From Thiomicrorhabdus heinhorstiae (GTDB lineage Bacteria > Pseudomonadota > Gammaproteobacteria > Thiomicrospirales > Thiomicrospiraceae): a stretch of DNA of 63,767 bases. Made by a program: the position numbers and the translations under genes. Shown here piece by piece: positions 47,668 through 56,750 of this stretch. The stretch lies in contig NZ_JACBGI020000011.1 of NCBI RefSeq assembly GCF_013391765.2, forward strand, positions 1 through 63,767, given 5' to 3'. Numbering within the stretch: the stretch's first letter is position 1; every line of letters starts with the position of its first letter. The notes under the pieces were generated by a model, which saw nothing but the letters and a program-made list of their open reading frames with translations, was not told the origin of the DNA and did not search any database.

Positions 47668-50268
47668 ATGAATAATTTACTTATACTCCTGACCTTTGCA
47701 TTATTCACCTTCGGTTCCTATGCACACTTCAACAAGCCGCTGGAAGAGCCTTCCTGGCCTGCAACAATTCCCGGTTTCGCATTTTCTCCATATCATGAAG
47801 ACCAAAGCCCTTTAACCGGCGTTTTCCCGAGCACCGAATCCATCGATGCCGATCTGACACAACTTTCCGGGATGGTACATGCCATTCGGACCTATTCGGT
47901 CGATGGTGTATTCGGAGACATTTCCAAACTTGCCGCGAAACACAATATTAACGTTGCTCTGGGTGCCTGGCTTGATAAAGACGCCGAACGCAACGAACGG
48001 GAATTGTCCAAGCTCGAAGAGATCGTACAACGCCCGCCTTATAACATCGTTCGCGTGATTGCCGGCAACGAGGCCCTACTCAGAAAAGACCTCACATTGG
48101 AGCAGATGACTGCCTATCTGGATCGACTGCAAAAGAACATTCAAACCCCGATCAGCACTGCGGAACCATGGGATATCTGGATCAAATATCCCGAGCTGGC
48201 GAAGCATGTCGACTATTTGGCCGTGCACATGCTGCCCTACTGGGAAGGCATTGCCGTTGAGCAGGCGGTGGATTACATCGTCGACAAAATGGCCTTGTTG
48301 AAACGCACTTTCCCGGATAAACCGATTGTAATCGCCGAAGTCGGCTGGCCGAGCAACGGTCGCAGTATCAAAAACGCCACTGCCTCCGAAGCAAACGAAG
48401 CGATTTTTTTACGCCGTTTTATTAGCAAAGCCCGAGAAGAAGGCTATGTCTACTATGTGATGGAAGCCTTTGACCAGCCGTGGAAGGCCGAGCTGGAAGG
48501 TGCCGTCGGCGCCTATTGGGGAGTCTATGACGTCAACCGCCAGCCTAAATTCGAATTCTATCGCCCGATTATCCCGATCAAGCAGTGGCGGATTCTGGCC
48601 GCCGCCTCCATTCTGCTGGCGGTGTTTCTGGTTATTTTTCTGCTTATGGACAGCGGCAGTCTCAAAAAACGCGGTCGGACGTTTCTGGTCGCGGTCGCTT
48701 TCAGCGCCTCTTCGGTGATTATCTGGGTGTTGTATCAACACTCCTTGCTGTACCAGAATTGGATAAGTCTGTCGGTCGGGATACTGCTGATCCTCGGTGT
48801 GATCGGAATCTGGCTGGTCATTCTGGTCGAGGCGCATGAGTGGGCCGAAGCCTTATGGCTGAAAAAACATCGGCGACAACTGGCCCTTCCCGATGCTTCA
48901 GAACAACCGGAAAATTTGCCGTTCGTCTCCATCCATGTCCCGGCGTATAACGAACCGGCAGAGATGATGATTGACACCATAAACGCTCTTTCCCGCTTGG
49001 ATTATCCGAATTTCGAAGTTTTAATCATCGACAATAATACACCGGACGAATCGACCTGGAAGCCGGTAGAGCAGCACTGCGAAACCTTGGGAGAAAAATT
49101 CCGTTTCTTCCATGTTGCGCCTTTGGAAGGTTATAAAGCCGGCGCTCTGAATTTCGCCCTCGAACACACTCATCCGGATGCACAGGCGATTGCGGTAATC
49201 GACAGTGACTATCAGGTCAAACCCGACTGGTTAAAAAACATGGCCGTACATCTAAACGATCCCGAAATCGCCATTGTCCAGGCTCCTCAAGACTACCGGG
49301 ATTATTCCGAAAACGCTTTCAAAGCCATGTGCTACGCGGAGTACAAGGGGTTTTTCCATATCGGCATGGTCACCCGCAACGAACGCAATGCCATTATCCA
49401 GCACGGCACCATGACCATCGTGCGTCGCAGCATACTCGAAGAAGTCGGCGGCTGGGGCGAAAGCACCATCACCGAAGATGCCGAACTCGGCCTGAAAATT
49501 TTCGAACACGGTTATCAAGCCGCTTACGAAGCCACCAGCTTCGGACAAGGTTTAATGCCGGATACCTTCATAGACTACAAAAAACAGCGCTATCGCTGGG
49601 CCTATGGCGCCATGCAGATCATGCGCGAACACGCCGGGGCGCTCTTTCTCAATAAAACCGATCTTAATATCGGCCAACGTTATCACTTTATTGCCGGCTG
49701 GTTACCGTGGATCGCCGACGGCTTTAACTTTATCTTCACCTTACTGGCGATTGTCTGGTCGGTGTTGATGATTATCGATCCGATACAATTTAACGCCCCG
49801 AATGCCATTATCTCCGCGGTACCGATTCTGTTTTTCGCCTTCAAGCTGTTAAAGATGCTGATTCTCTACCGTACACGGGTACATGCAGGTGTCAGAACCT
49901 CACTGGCAGCGGCAATCGCCGGTTTGGCCTTATCGCACACCATCGCCAAAGCAGTGCTATACGGTCTGTTTATCGGTCGCAAAATGCCGTTTTTACGCAC
50001 CCCGAAACAGGCTGAAACCGCCGCATTCATCCAAGCTTTGCGCGATGCGGGACAGGAATTCCTATTGGTCATCATTCTTTCGACCCTGCTACTTGGAATC
50101 GGCTGGCGTATCGGATTCGATTCAACGGAAACTCTCTTCTGGAGTCTGGTGATGGTTGTACAGATGATTCCATATCTGGCGGCGATCATACTCTCCGTTG
50201 TCAGTATCTCTCCCGGTTCATCAAGCAAATGGTTGAAGTTCAAACCAGTAGTTTCCGACAACACTTGA
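47668..50268 (+). CDS. GH17-GT2 fusion beta-glucan synthase (NdvB-like)
   Basis: 866 aa. An N-terminal hydrophobic segment is followed by a GH17 domain (about 35-300) with donor Glu in VIAGNEALL (135) and nucleophile Glu in VIAEVGWPS (224). Next come three transmembrane helices (about 311-330, 340-358, 366-390), a processive GT2 domain (about 415-640) with PAYNEPAEMM, VIDSDYQVKPDWL and Q-x-x-R-W in KKQRYRWAYG, then further transmembrane helices to the end. The layout is that of NdvB-type enzymes, which make beta-1,3-(1,6)-glucans and remodel them by transglycosylation. The GT2 part works in the cytoplasm and the GH17 part outside. Product inferred. Confidence 0.88.
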   Translation: MNNLLILLTFALFTFGSYAHFNKPLEEPSWPATIPGFAFSPYHEDQSPLTGVFPSTESIDADLTQLSGMVHAIRTYSVDGVFGDISKLAAKHNINVALGAWLDKDAERNERELSKLEEIVQRPPYNIVRVIAGNEALLRKDLTLEQMTAYLDRLQKNIQTPISTAEPWDIWIKYPELAKHVDYLAVHMLPYWEGIAVEQAVDYIVDKMALLKRTFPDKPIVIAEVGWPSNGRSIKNATASEANEAIFLRRFISKAREEGYVYYVMEAFDQPWKAELEGAVGAYWGVYDVNRQPKFEFYRPIIPIKQWRILAAASILLAVFLVIFLLMDSGSLKKRGRTFLVAVAFSASSVIIWVLYQHSLLYQNWISLSVGILLILGVIGIWLVILVEAHEWAEALWLKKHRRQLALPDASEQPENLPFVSIHVPAYNEPAEMMIDTINALSRLDYPNFEVLIIDNNTPDESTWKPVEQHCETLGEKFRFFHVAPLEGYKAGALNFALEHTHPDAQAIAVIDSDYQVKPDWLKNMAVHLNDPEIAIVQAPQDYRDYSENAFKAMCYAEYKGFFHIGMVTRNERNAIIQHGTMTIVRRSILEEVGGWGESTITEDAELGLKIFEHGYQAAYEATSFGQGLMPDTFIDYKKQRYRWAYGAMQIMREHAGALFLNKTDLNIGQRYHFIAGWLPWIADGFNFIFTLLAIVWSVLMIIDPIQFNAPNAIISAVPILFFAFKLLKMLILYRTRVHAGVRTSLAAAIAGLALSHTIAKAVLYGLFIGRKMPFLRTPKQAETAAFIQALRDAGQEFLLVIILSTLLLGIGWRIGFDSTETLFWSLVMVVQMIPYLAAIILSVVSISPGSSSKWLKFKPVVSDNT

Positions 50269-50399
50269 TGGAAAAACAGAGAAAAACAGGCAAAAGCATT
50301 AACTAAAAAAGTTCTATTCGCCGGCAAAATGTCGTTTTTATACAATCAATTTTCCGCGCCGCTTTCTAATATGGCTCCTGACAACAACAGGAGGTCAAT

Positions 50400-50864
50400 A
50401 TGACAAAGCGAATCGATTATGCCGCCATCTCACCGGAAGCCATTAAAATCCTGCACCGGCAGGAAAATTACCTGCACAGCCAATTCCAGCAAAGCGACAC
50501 AGTTCCCGTCAGAACATGGGAACTGGTCAAACTGCGCGTCTCGCAAATCAACCAATGCGCTTTTTGCATCGACATGCATAGCAAAGATACCCTGGCGATG
50601 GGAGAAACCGCCGAACGCATTTACGGTTTGAGTGCCTGGCGTGATATGCCTCTGTATTCCGAAGCCGAGCGAGCGGCTCTGAACTGGGCTGAACGAGTAA
50701 CATCCGGTCAATCGATTGACGAAGACGCCTACCAACAGGCGCAGGATAGCTTCGGCAAGCAAAGTCTGGTAGATTTGACCATAGCGATTAACGCCATCAA
50801 CAGCTGGAACCGCATTGTGAAAGTCTTCCAACCCGAGGTCGGACGCTATCAGCCAAGAAAATAA
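50400..50864 (+). CDS. AhpD-like carboxymuconolactone decarboxylase family protein
   Basis: 154 aa. Cys53 and Cys56 in INQCAFCIDMHSKD form the CxxC with nearby His, the AhpD-type redox site. It is all-helical. Members act as peroxidase partners or hydroperoxide reductases. An AGGAGG lies a few bases before the ATG. The AraC regulator follows 10 bp later and may control it. Confidence 0.9.
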   Translation: MTKRIDYAAISPEAIKILHRQENYLHSQFQQSDTVPVRTWELVKLRVSQINQCAFCIDMHSKDTLAMGETAERIYGLSAWRDMPLYSEAERAALNWAERVTSGQSIDEDAYQQAQDSFGKQSLVDLTIAINAINSWNRIVKVFQPEVGRYQPRK

Positions 50865-50874
50865 TCTTCACCTC

Positions 50875-51675
50875 TTGCATGACGAAACCTTTAACCTGAG
50901 GTTGTTTAAACCTCGGGGCAAACTATCCCCTTATGTGCAAGCCATCTGGTCGTTGACGGTATCCAAAACCAACCGTTCCGACCTGACGAAATGGCTGCAG
51001 GTAGACGCCTGCAGCGGCATATTATTTAACCTGACCGAGGCGGTGTATCTGGATGACCACTTCTACTCGGAAAAAGTCATCTTATTGCCCGTTGAAAAAC
51101 AGGCCCATTCGATGACCTGGCCGCAGGGCACAAAATTAACCGGCATACGCTTTCACCCCGGAGTCAGCTTCGGAGTGTTCAATGAACTTTACGAACAACC
51201 TTTTGCCATTCAAGACTCGGAACTGCCCGACTCTTTGCAACAACTGCTGCGCCGGATGAAGGACTCCCCCAGCCACTTTTCACGTCTTATTCGTCTGTAT
51301 CGATGGCTCGACAATGAAATGCCCTTTTCCGACAAAATCGCTCCCGCATGGCGGCCGCTGCTGAACTGGATGCGCAACCCTGCCGTCCCGGCAGATTTAC
51401 CCAATAACAGCGCCATCAATATTCCCATCGGACAACGCCAGATCGAACGGCAGTTTCGGCAACTGCTGGGCATGACACCCAAACAATTCCAACGCATTAA
51501 ACGCCTTCAAAACACCCAGAATTCCCTGAAACAACAACCCGATATCGACCTAGCCGAACTCGCACTGATACACGGCTTTTCAGATCAGGCGCACATGACA
51601 CGGGAATTCAAACAGATCGCCCGAATCACCCCGCAAAAATACCGAAAACAAATCATTTTCAGCAAACGCGGGTAA
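50875..51675 (+). CDS. AraC family transcriptional regulator
   Basis: 266 aa as drawn from TTG at 50875. This start is uncertain, since no strong site lies before it and later starts are possible. The C-terminal part (about 170-266) is the double HTH of AraC regulators, with RQIERQFRQLLGMTPKQFQRIKRLQ and LAELALIHGFSDQAHMTREFKQIARITPQKY. The N-terminal part holds a sensor domain (SPYVQAIWSLTV and GIRFHPGVSFG). It directly follows the AhpD-like gene, so it probably controls that gene or senses its substrate. Confidence 0.88.
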   Translation: MHDETFNLRLFKPRGKLSPYVQAIWSLTVSKTNRSDLTKWLQVDACSGILFNLTEAVYLDDHFYSEKVILLPVEKQAHSMTWPQGTKLTGIRFHPGVSFGVFNELYEQPFAIQDSELPDSLQQLLRRMKDSPSHFSRLIRLYRWLDNEMPFSDKIAPAWRPLLNWMRNPAVPADLPNNSAINIPIGQRQIERQFRQLLGMTPKQFQRIKRLQNTQNSLKQQPDIDLAELALIHGFSDQAHMTREFKQIARITPQKYRKQIIFSKRG

Positions 51676-51814
51676 GAAGCGCTGCAACTGAATGTGAAAA
51701 ACACTAGGTTGGGTGGTTTTAACAAGTAACTAAATGTTGGCTATTCACGTTAGTGACTGTTTGACATAGAATGAATCGTATAAGTACTTTTATCAGTAAC
51801 CACTGGAGCATACC

Positions 51815-52348
51815 ATGAATCGAATTGCCGACATTCATCTCCTGACAAAAAGGTTAATCGTCATGACAGGGGTAGCTATATTGATCTTTAGTACGGTTTT
51901 CGCTTTAAGTTATCTGTACAGTCAACGTTTTATGATAACTTGGGTCGGATTTTTATGCGGTATCATCGGCGGTTTTGTCAGTATTCAACAACGAATGAAA
52001 ACCGTCTCCGATGACGAACTGAAACTTTTAACCCAGTCCTGGTTTACGATATTACTCATTCCGGTTTTCGGCGGCGTCTTTGCATTAGTTCTCTACGCCT
52101 TATTTCTGTCCGGCATTGTATCCGGTACGCTTTTTCCTGCCTTTTACATCCCTGAGCCAACCAATGGCACACCCGATACAACCTATATGATAGAAGTTTT
52201 CACTCAAACATACCCACTCACAGGGCAAGATTTGGCTAAGCTGCTGTTCTGGTCATTTGTTGCCGGTTTTTCCGAACGATTTGTGCCGCAAATTATTAAC
52301 AATGTCAGTCAAAAAGCCTCCGACCAAACACAAACTAAAGACCATTGA
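51815..52348 (+). CDS. Membrane protein of unknown function
   Basis: 177 aa with about three hydrophobic segments (about 18-36, 42-56, 75-98), then a soluble part and a C-terminal segment FWSFVAGFSERFVPQIINNVSQKA. The AGFSERFVP motif recurs in uncharacterised membrane proteins. TGGAG is upstream of the ATG. It ends at a strong terminator shared with convergent metE. No functional assignment is possible. Confidence 0.7.
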   Translation: MNRIADIHLLTKRLIVMTGVAILIFSTVFALSYLYSQRFMITWVGFLCGIIGGFVSIQQRMKTVSDDELKLLTQSWFTILLIPVFGGVFALVLYALFLSGIVSGTLFPAFYIPEPTNGTPDTTYMIEVFTQTYPLTGQDLAKLLFWSFVAGFSERFVPQIINNVSQKASDQTQTKDH

Positions 52349-52374
52349 ACTCTAAGCTTTAAATTATCCATAAT

Positions 52375-52401
52375 AAAAAACCACCGTAATGGTGGTTTTT
52401 T
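52375..52401. terminator. Bidirectional intrinsic terminator
   Basis: AAAAAACCACC and GGTGGTTTTTT form an 11-bp stem around GTAAT, with T-runs on both strands. It lies between the stops of the membrane protein gene and metE, and can end both transcripts. Confidence 0.9.
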
Positions 52402-52433
52402 ATTGGGGTTTGGAAAAGTTTGATTAAAACGAA

Positions 52434-54779
52434 TTAAGCACTTTTTACCTGTTCCGCAAATTGCTTTCTCAGAACTTTTGCCGCTTCAACCATATTGGTG
52501 AGTGCCGGTTCGGTTTCTTTCCAGCCACGGGTTTTCAAACCGCAGTCCGGGTTGACCCAAAGCCTTTCCGCCGGGATCAGCTTGGCGGCTTTTTCAATTA
52601 ATCCGACCATCTGTTCAACAGTTGGAATATTCGGCGAGTGAATATCGTAAACCCCCGGCCCGATTTCGTTCGGATATTCAAAGTTCACAAACGCATCCAG
52701 CAGTTTCATATTCGATTTGGAGGTTTCGATGGTGATGCAGTCGGCATCCATCGCCGCGACCGATTCGATGATATCGTTAAACTCGGAATAACACATGTGG
52801 GTGTGAATCTGGGTGTCATTCGCCACCCCGGAGGTGGTGAGGTGGAAAGATTTCACCGCCCAACGCAAGTATTCCGCCCAATCGGATTTTTTCAACGGTA
52901 GTCCTTCGCGTAAAGCCGCTTCGTCAATCTGAATCATGTGGATGCCAGCGGCTTCCAGATCCAAGACTTCATCACGCAGTGCCAAGGCAATCTGGTTACA
53001 AGTGGTTTCACGAGGTTGGTCATTGCGCACAAACGACCAGTTCAACATAGTTACCGCGCCGGATAACATGCCTTTCATCGTTTTGTCGGTTTGACTTTGC
53101 GCATACTGCGACCAGAAAACCGTCATCGGCTTTTCACGTGAAACATCACCGTAAATAATCGGCGGCTTAACACAGCGTGAACCGTAGGATTGCACCCAGC
53201 CGAATTGGGTAAAAGCGTAGCCGTCGAGTTGTTCGCCGAAGTATTCGACCATGTCGTTGCGTTCCGGCTCACCGTGAACAAAGACATCGATGCCGATGCG
53301 TTCCTGACGTTCGCACACATCGCGGATTTCCGCCTGCATGGCCTCAATATATTGCGCTTCACTGATTTCGCCCGCTTTGAATTGACGGCGCGCTTGGCGA
53401 ATTTCCGCGGTCTGTGGAAAAGAACCAATGGTCGTGGTTGGGAAAAGTGGTAGGTTAAATTTGGCTTTTTGCAACACGGCTCGTTCGGCATAAGGCGCAG
53501 CACGCTCCAGAGCCACTTCATCCAATTTTGCCATACGCGTTTGCACTTCGGCATTATTGACTAGTTTAGACGCTTTTTTGTCGGCAATCGCCTTGGCATT
53601 ATCGGCCAGCGCCTTTTCATCACCTTTGCCATCCAGCACATCGGCCAAAAGCTTCACTTCATCCAGTTTCTGTTTGGCAAACGACAGATAGTTTTTCAGC
53701 TCCGGGTTGAGCTTTTCTTCTACCTCCAGATTGACCGGAACGTGCAACAGCGAGCTGGTCGGTGCAATCCATAGATTGTCACCAAACTTCGCTTTTGCGC
53801 CCTGCAGCTGTTCCACCGCCGCATTTAGATCGGTTTTCCAGATATTACGACCATCAACCAAGCCGATAGACAAAACCTTATCCGCAGGATATTGTTCAAT
53901 CACATCATTTAGCTGCGCTTCTCCGCGCACACCATCATAATGCAGACCGGCAACCGGTAGTTGACAAGCGAGTTCCAGGTTATCGCCCAATGTTTCAAAG
54001 TAAGTTGCCAAAAGAATCTTAACCGGAGGCACTTTTAAAACATGGTAAGCATCAACCAACGCTCGTTGCCACTCGCTATCTAACTCCAGACCCAAAATCG
54101 GTTCATCGATCTGTACCCAGTTAATACCTTGTTCAGCCAGTTTTAGCAGAACTTGTTCATAGGCTTCTAACAATTCAGGCAAACGATTTAATTTGGGAAT
54201 CACATTATCAACATTTTCCGCCAGGTACAGATAAGTGACCGGCCCGATCAGCACAGGTTTAAAGTCGATATTGTTGCCATCTTGTTTCAAAGCCAGCGCT
54301 TCAGCCACTTCATCAAACAGGCGCGTGTCGGTAATCTTGAATTCGGTGTCGTCATACAGTTCCGGCACAATATAGTGATAGTTACTGTCCATCCATTTTT
54401 TCATGGCACAAGCAAAGCCGGCTTTAGATTTATTTGGTTGATGATCGTGGCCAGGAAGACAGATTTCATCATCAGACGGAGCACGACCACGCGCCATACG
54501 GAAAGCGACTTCAACATCGTATTCGTCTTGACGGAAGCGTTGTGGAATCACTCCTAATAGCGTGCTCATATTCAAGAATTGATCGTAGTAGGCAAAATCA
54601 TTAACAGGAATGAGTTCAATCCCGGCGGCAATTTGCGTCTGGAAGTTGTTATAACGGATTTCACGCGCTTGCGCTTCCAGATCCGCCAGCGTTTTTTCAC
54701 CTTTCCAATAAGCTTCAATCGTGAATTTAAGTTCGCGGAAATCCCCGATACGCGGATAACCTAAATTATGAATGGTCAT
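52434..54779 (-). CDS. metE: Cobalamin-independent methionine synthase MetE
   Basis: 781 aa (E. coli 753). Transfers methyl from 5-methyl-THF-triglutamate to homocysteine. N-terminal GYPRIGDFRELKF matches the family. The zinc site is seen as IHTHMCYSEF (His, Cys), TIETSKS (Glu) and VNPDCGLKTR (second Cys). AAAGGA precedes the ATG. It is divergent from metR, with MetR boxes between the genes. A parS-like sequence lies inside the gene at 53130-53145. Confidence 0.98.
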   Translation of the reverse strand: MTIHNLGYPRIGDFRELKFTIEAYWKGEKTLADLEAQAREIRYNNFQTQIAAGIELIPVNDFAYYDQFLNMSTLLGVIPQRFRQDEYDVEVAFRMARGRAPSDDEICLPGHDHQPNKSKAGFACAMKKWMDSNYHYIVPELYDDTEFKITDTRLFDEVAEALALKQDGNNIDFKPVLIGPVTYLYLAENVDNVIPKLNRLPELLEAYEQVLLKLAEQGINWVQIDEPILGLELDSEWQRALVDAYHVLKVPPVKILLATYFETLGDNLELACQLPVAGLHYDGVRGEAQLNDVIEQYPADKVLSIGLVDGRNIWKTDLNAAVEQLQGAKAKFGDNLWIAPTSSLLHVPVNLEVEEKLNPELKNYLSFAKQKLDEVKLLADVLDGKGDEKALADNAKAIADKKASKLVNNAEVQTRMAKLDEVALERAAPYAERAVLQKAKFNLPLFPTTTIGSFPQTAEIRQARRQFKAGEISEAQYIEAMQAEIRDVCERQERIGIDVFVHGEPERNDMVEYFGEQLDGYAFTQFGWVQSYGSRCVKPPIIYGDVSREKPMTVFWSQYAQSQTDKTMKGMLSGAVTMLNWSFVRNDQPRETTCNQIALALRDEVLDLEAAGIHMIQIDEAALREGLPLKKSDWAEYLRWAVKSFHLTTSGVANDTQIHTHMCYSEFNDIIESVAAMDADCITIETSKSNMKLLDAFVNFEYPNEIGPGVYDIHSPNIPTVEQMVGLIEKAAKLIPAERLWVNPDCGLKTRGWKETEPALTNMVEAAKVLRKQFAEQVKSA
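53130..53145. other. parS-like site 2
   Basis: CTTTTCACGTGAAACA matches TGTTTCACGTGAAACA at 14 of 16 positions. The 15-mer TTTTCACGTGAAACA is identical to that at 28160-28174. It lies inside metE, encoding VSREK on the minus strand. See the corresponding finding. Confidence 0.6.
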
Positions 54780-54878
54780 GTTCGTGTCCTTTTCGATGTT
54801 TTTACACTGCTTGTCTTTTTAAGACGGAGCTCAAATTTAGTAAGTGCAATAATAAAAACTCACAAACATGAAAACAAA

Positions 54879-54891
54879 CGAATATAATTCA
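54879..54891. promoter_or_regulatory. MetR box 1 (7/8 match)
   Basis: CGAA-TATAA-TTCA matches the MetR consensus TGAA-N5-TTCA with one mismatch. It lies 9 bp from the second box, between divergent metE and metR. Confidence 0.55.
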
Positions 54892-54899
54892 AATAAACA

Positions 54900-54912
54900 T
54901 GAAATTAATTCA
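54900..54912. promoter_or_regulatory. MetR box 2 (perfect match)
   Basis: TGAA-ATTAA-TTCA fits the MetR consensus exactly. It ends 8 bp before the metR ATG at 54921, so MetR binding here would repress metR while helping metE activation from the upstream site, as in E. coli. Confidence 0.7.
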
Positions 54913-54920
54913 TAAAAATA

Positions 54921-55811
54921 ATGCTAGAAATCAAACATCTCAAAACCCTGCAACTTCTGGCGCAAACCCATTCGGTCAATGCCACAGCGGAAGCACTGTG
55001 CATGACACAGTCGGCTCTTTCGCATCAGATCAAACAACTTGAACAACAGATCGGCTCGCCGCTGTTTGAACGCAAGACCAAACCAATCGTGTTTACCCCG
55101 GCCGGCCGCCTGATCCTGCAAAGTGCGGAAGAGATACTACCCAAACTGCAATATGCCGAACGCCAACTGCAGGCAATGCAACAGGGAGAGGTCGGCCGCT
55201 TACTGATCGGTGTCGATTGCCATACCTGTTTCGACTGGTTGTTGCCGCTGGTGCGTCACTATCAGGAAAAATGGTCGGGTGTCGATCTGGATATTCTCAA
55301 CAGCCATCAAAGTTCGCCGTTGCAAGAGCTGGAACAGCAGCAGCTGGATCTGGTCATCACCTCCGACCCGATTCAAAATCCGCATCTGAGATTTATCCCG
55401 CTCTTCAGTTATGAACTGATCGCGATTCTGCCGCCCAAACATCGTCTATCGGAACGTGCTTTTCTGACCGCTGCCGACTTTGCCGACGAAACCCTGATTA
55501 CCTATCCGGTTGATCTGAAAAAACTCGATCTGTTTAAACAAGTATTGCTGCCGGTGGATATCCAACCTCGACAGATTCGCCATTCGGAACTGACGCTAAT
55601 GATTTTGCAGAACGTCTCTCTCGGGCGCGGTGTCTGCGTTCTGCCGAGATGGCTGTTCAACAATATGAGTGAGTTCAGTCACCTGACTGCGAAATCGATT
55701 GGTGAACAAGGCTTGTGGACCAAGCTGTATGCCGCGGTTTTGCGGGAGAATGCCGACAAAGCCTACATTCAGGACTTTATCGATCTGGTCGCCGATGAAA
55801 TGGTGCTCTAG
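54921..55811 (+). CDS. metR: LysR-type regulator MetR
   Basis: 296 aa. The N-terminal HTH includes LAQTHSVNATAEALCMTQSALSHQIKQLE, typical of MetR (MLEIKHLKTLQLLAQT). The effector domain senses homocysteine and adjusts metE activation. It is divergent from metE across about 140 bp with MetR boxes. The family assignment rests on the HTH style plus synteny, and both agree. Confidence 0.95.
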   Translation: MLEIKHLKTLQLLAQTHSVNATAEALCMTQSALSHQIKQLEQQIGSPLFERKTKPIVFTPAGRLILQSAEEILPKLQYAERQLQAMQQGEVGRLLIGVDCHTCFDWLLPLVRHYQEKWSGVDLDILNSHQSSPLQELEQQQLDLVITSDPIQNPHLRFIPLFSYELIAILPPKHRLSERAFLTAADFADETLITYPVDLKKLDLFKQVLLPVDIQPRQIRHSELTLMILQNVSLGRGVCVLPRWLFNNMSEFSHLTAKSIGEQGLWTKLYAAVLRENADKAYIQDFIDLVADEMVL

Positions 55812-55879
55812 AGAATAGCGATCAAGGCAAGAAACGGGCTTCCGGTTTAAAAATCGAAAGCCCAGACAGGTCTGGATGA

Positions 55880-56386
55880 TTAGTGGTTTGCCGCAACCTG
55901 ACGTAGATAATTATCCATAATGTGCAGGCTTTGTCCCGGCTGACCGGAAAAACCTAACATCTCGGCCTTACTCAGTACCTTACCGAACAACACCTCTTCT
56001 TCGTGCTGCTCGGCAATAAACCATTCAATAAAGTTAAAGGTGGTATAGTCTTCGGCTTCGAAAGAAGCCTTAGCAATTTTCTTAATCATGGCGGTCACTT
56101 TTTTCTCATGTTCGTAAGCCGCATGAATCACGTCCATAAGATTATCGAACTCATTCGGCGGCTGCGGGATCGCTTCAATGGTAATCGCTGCACCGCATTC
56201 CGCCATATAGTTAAAAATCTTATCCATATGTCCGCGTTCTTCCAGACTGTGGGTACGGAAAAATGCCGCGGCCCCGTCCAACCCCTGACCTTCGGCCCAG
56301 GCGCACATCTGCAGATAGATATTGGAAGCGAAAAACTCCGCATTCACCTGTTTATTCAGTAAGCCTTTGATTTCGTCGTTTAGCAT
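55880..56386 (-). CDS. ftnA: Non-heme ferritin
   Basis: 168 aa. Ferritin 4-helix bundle for iron storage. Ferroxidase ligands are visible at NAEFFASNIYL (Glu), HSLEERGHMDKI (Glu, His) and EWFIAEQHEEE (Glu, Gln). A strong AAGGAGGG lies before the ATG. It sits downstream of the heme operon on the same strand, with an 80-bp gap after the coiled-coil gene, so stored iron and heme uptake are neighbours. Confidence 0.96.
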   Translation of the reverse strand: MLNDEIKGLLNKQVNAEFFASNIYLQMCAWAEGQGLDGAAAFFRTHSLEERGHMDKIFNYMAECGAAITIEAIPQPPNEFDNLMDVIHAAYEHEKKVTAMIKKIAKASFEAEDYTTFNFIEWFIAEQHEEEVLFGKVLSKAEMLGFSGQPGQSLHIMDNYLRQVAANH

Positions 56387-56464
56387 GATGCCCTCCTTGT
56401 ATGTATATGTATATTTCTATCAAAATTGAATTTATCTCTTTTTTACATTCGATTGCCGCACCGC

Positions 56465-56695
56465 TCAGCTGTCACGCAAACGCTTGTGCGTTTCCGGCCA
56501 ATCGGCAATCGTCACCTGCTTGCGAATTTCAGCTTTCGGGCAGATCTCTTTGTGCTCGCAATCCAAGGCATGCAGAAAATCTTCCTCCAGAGCCGCATAC
56601 TGGATTTTTAGGGCACGTAGCGCTTTACGAGACTCAACAAGCTCCCGTTGCAAACGCTTGTTCTCAGAAACCAGCGTAAATAAATTCGGATACAT
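56465..56695 (-). CDS. Small coiled-coil protein after hmuV
   Basis: 76 aa. Residues about 5-45 are a heptad-type coiled coil (FTLVSENKRLQRELVESRK and following), then two Cys in DCEHKEICPKAE, six residues apart, could bind metal. An AGGAGG lies 6 bases before the ATG, so translation is likely strong. It starts 55 bp after hmuV. The family is unknown, and its place suggests a link to heme or iron. Confidence 0.6.
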   Translation of the reverse strand: MYPNLFTLVSENKRLQRELVESRKALRALKIQYAALEEDFLHALDCEHKEICPKAEIRKQVTIADWPETHKRLRDS

Positions 56696-56750
56696 TTTCC
56701 ACCTCCTTGGTTAAAATCCACATTTCAGTCAAGCTTGCCGATTACCGTCA

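Noticed and set aside
51761-51784. TTGACA with TATAAG upstream of the membrane protein gene
   Set aside because: Spacing is 12 bases instead of about 17, so it does not make a standard promoter.
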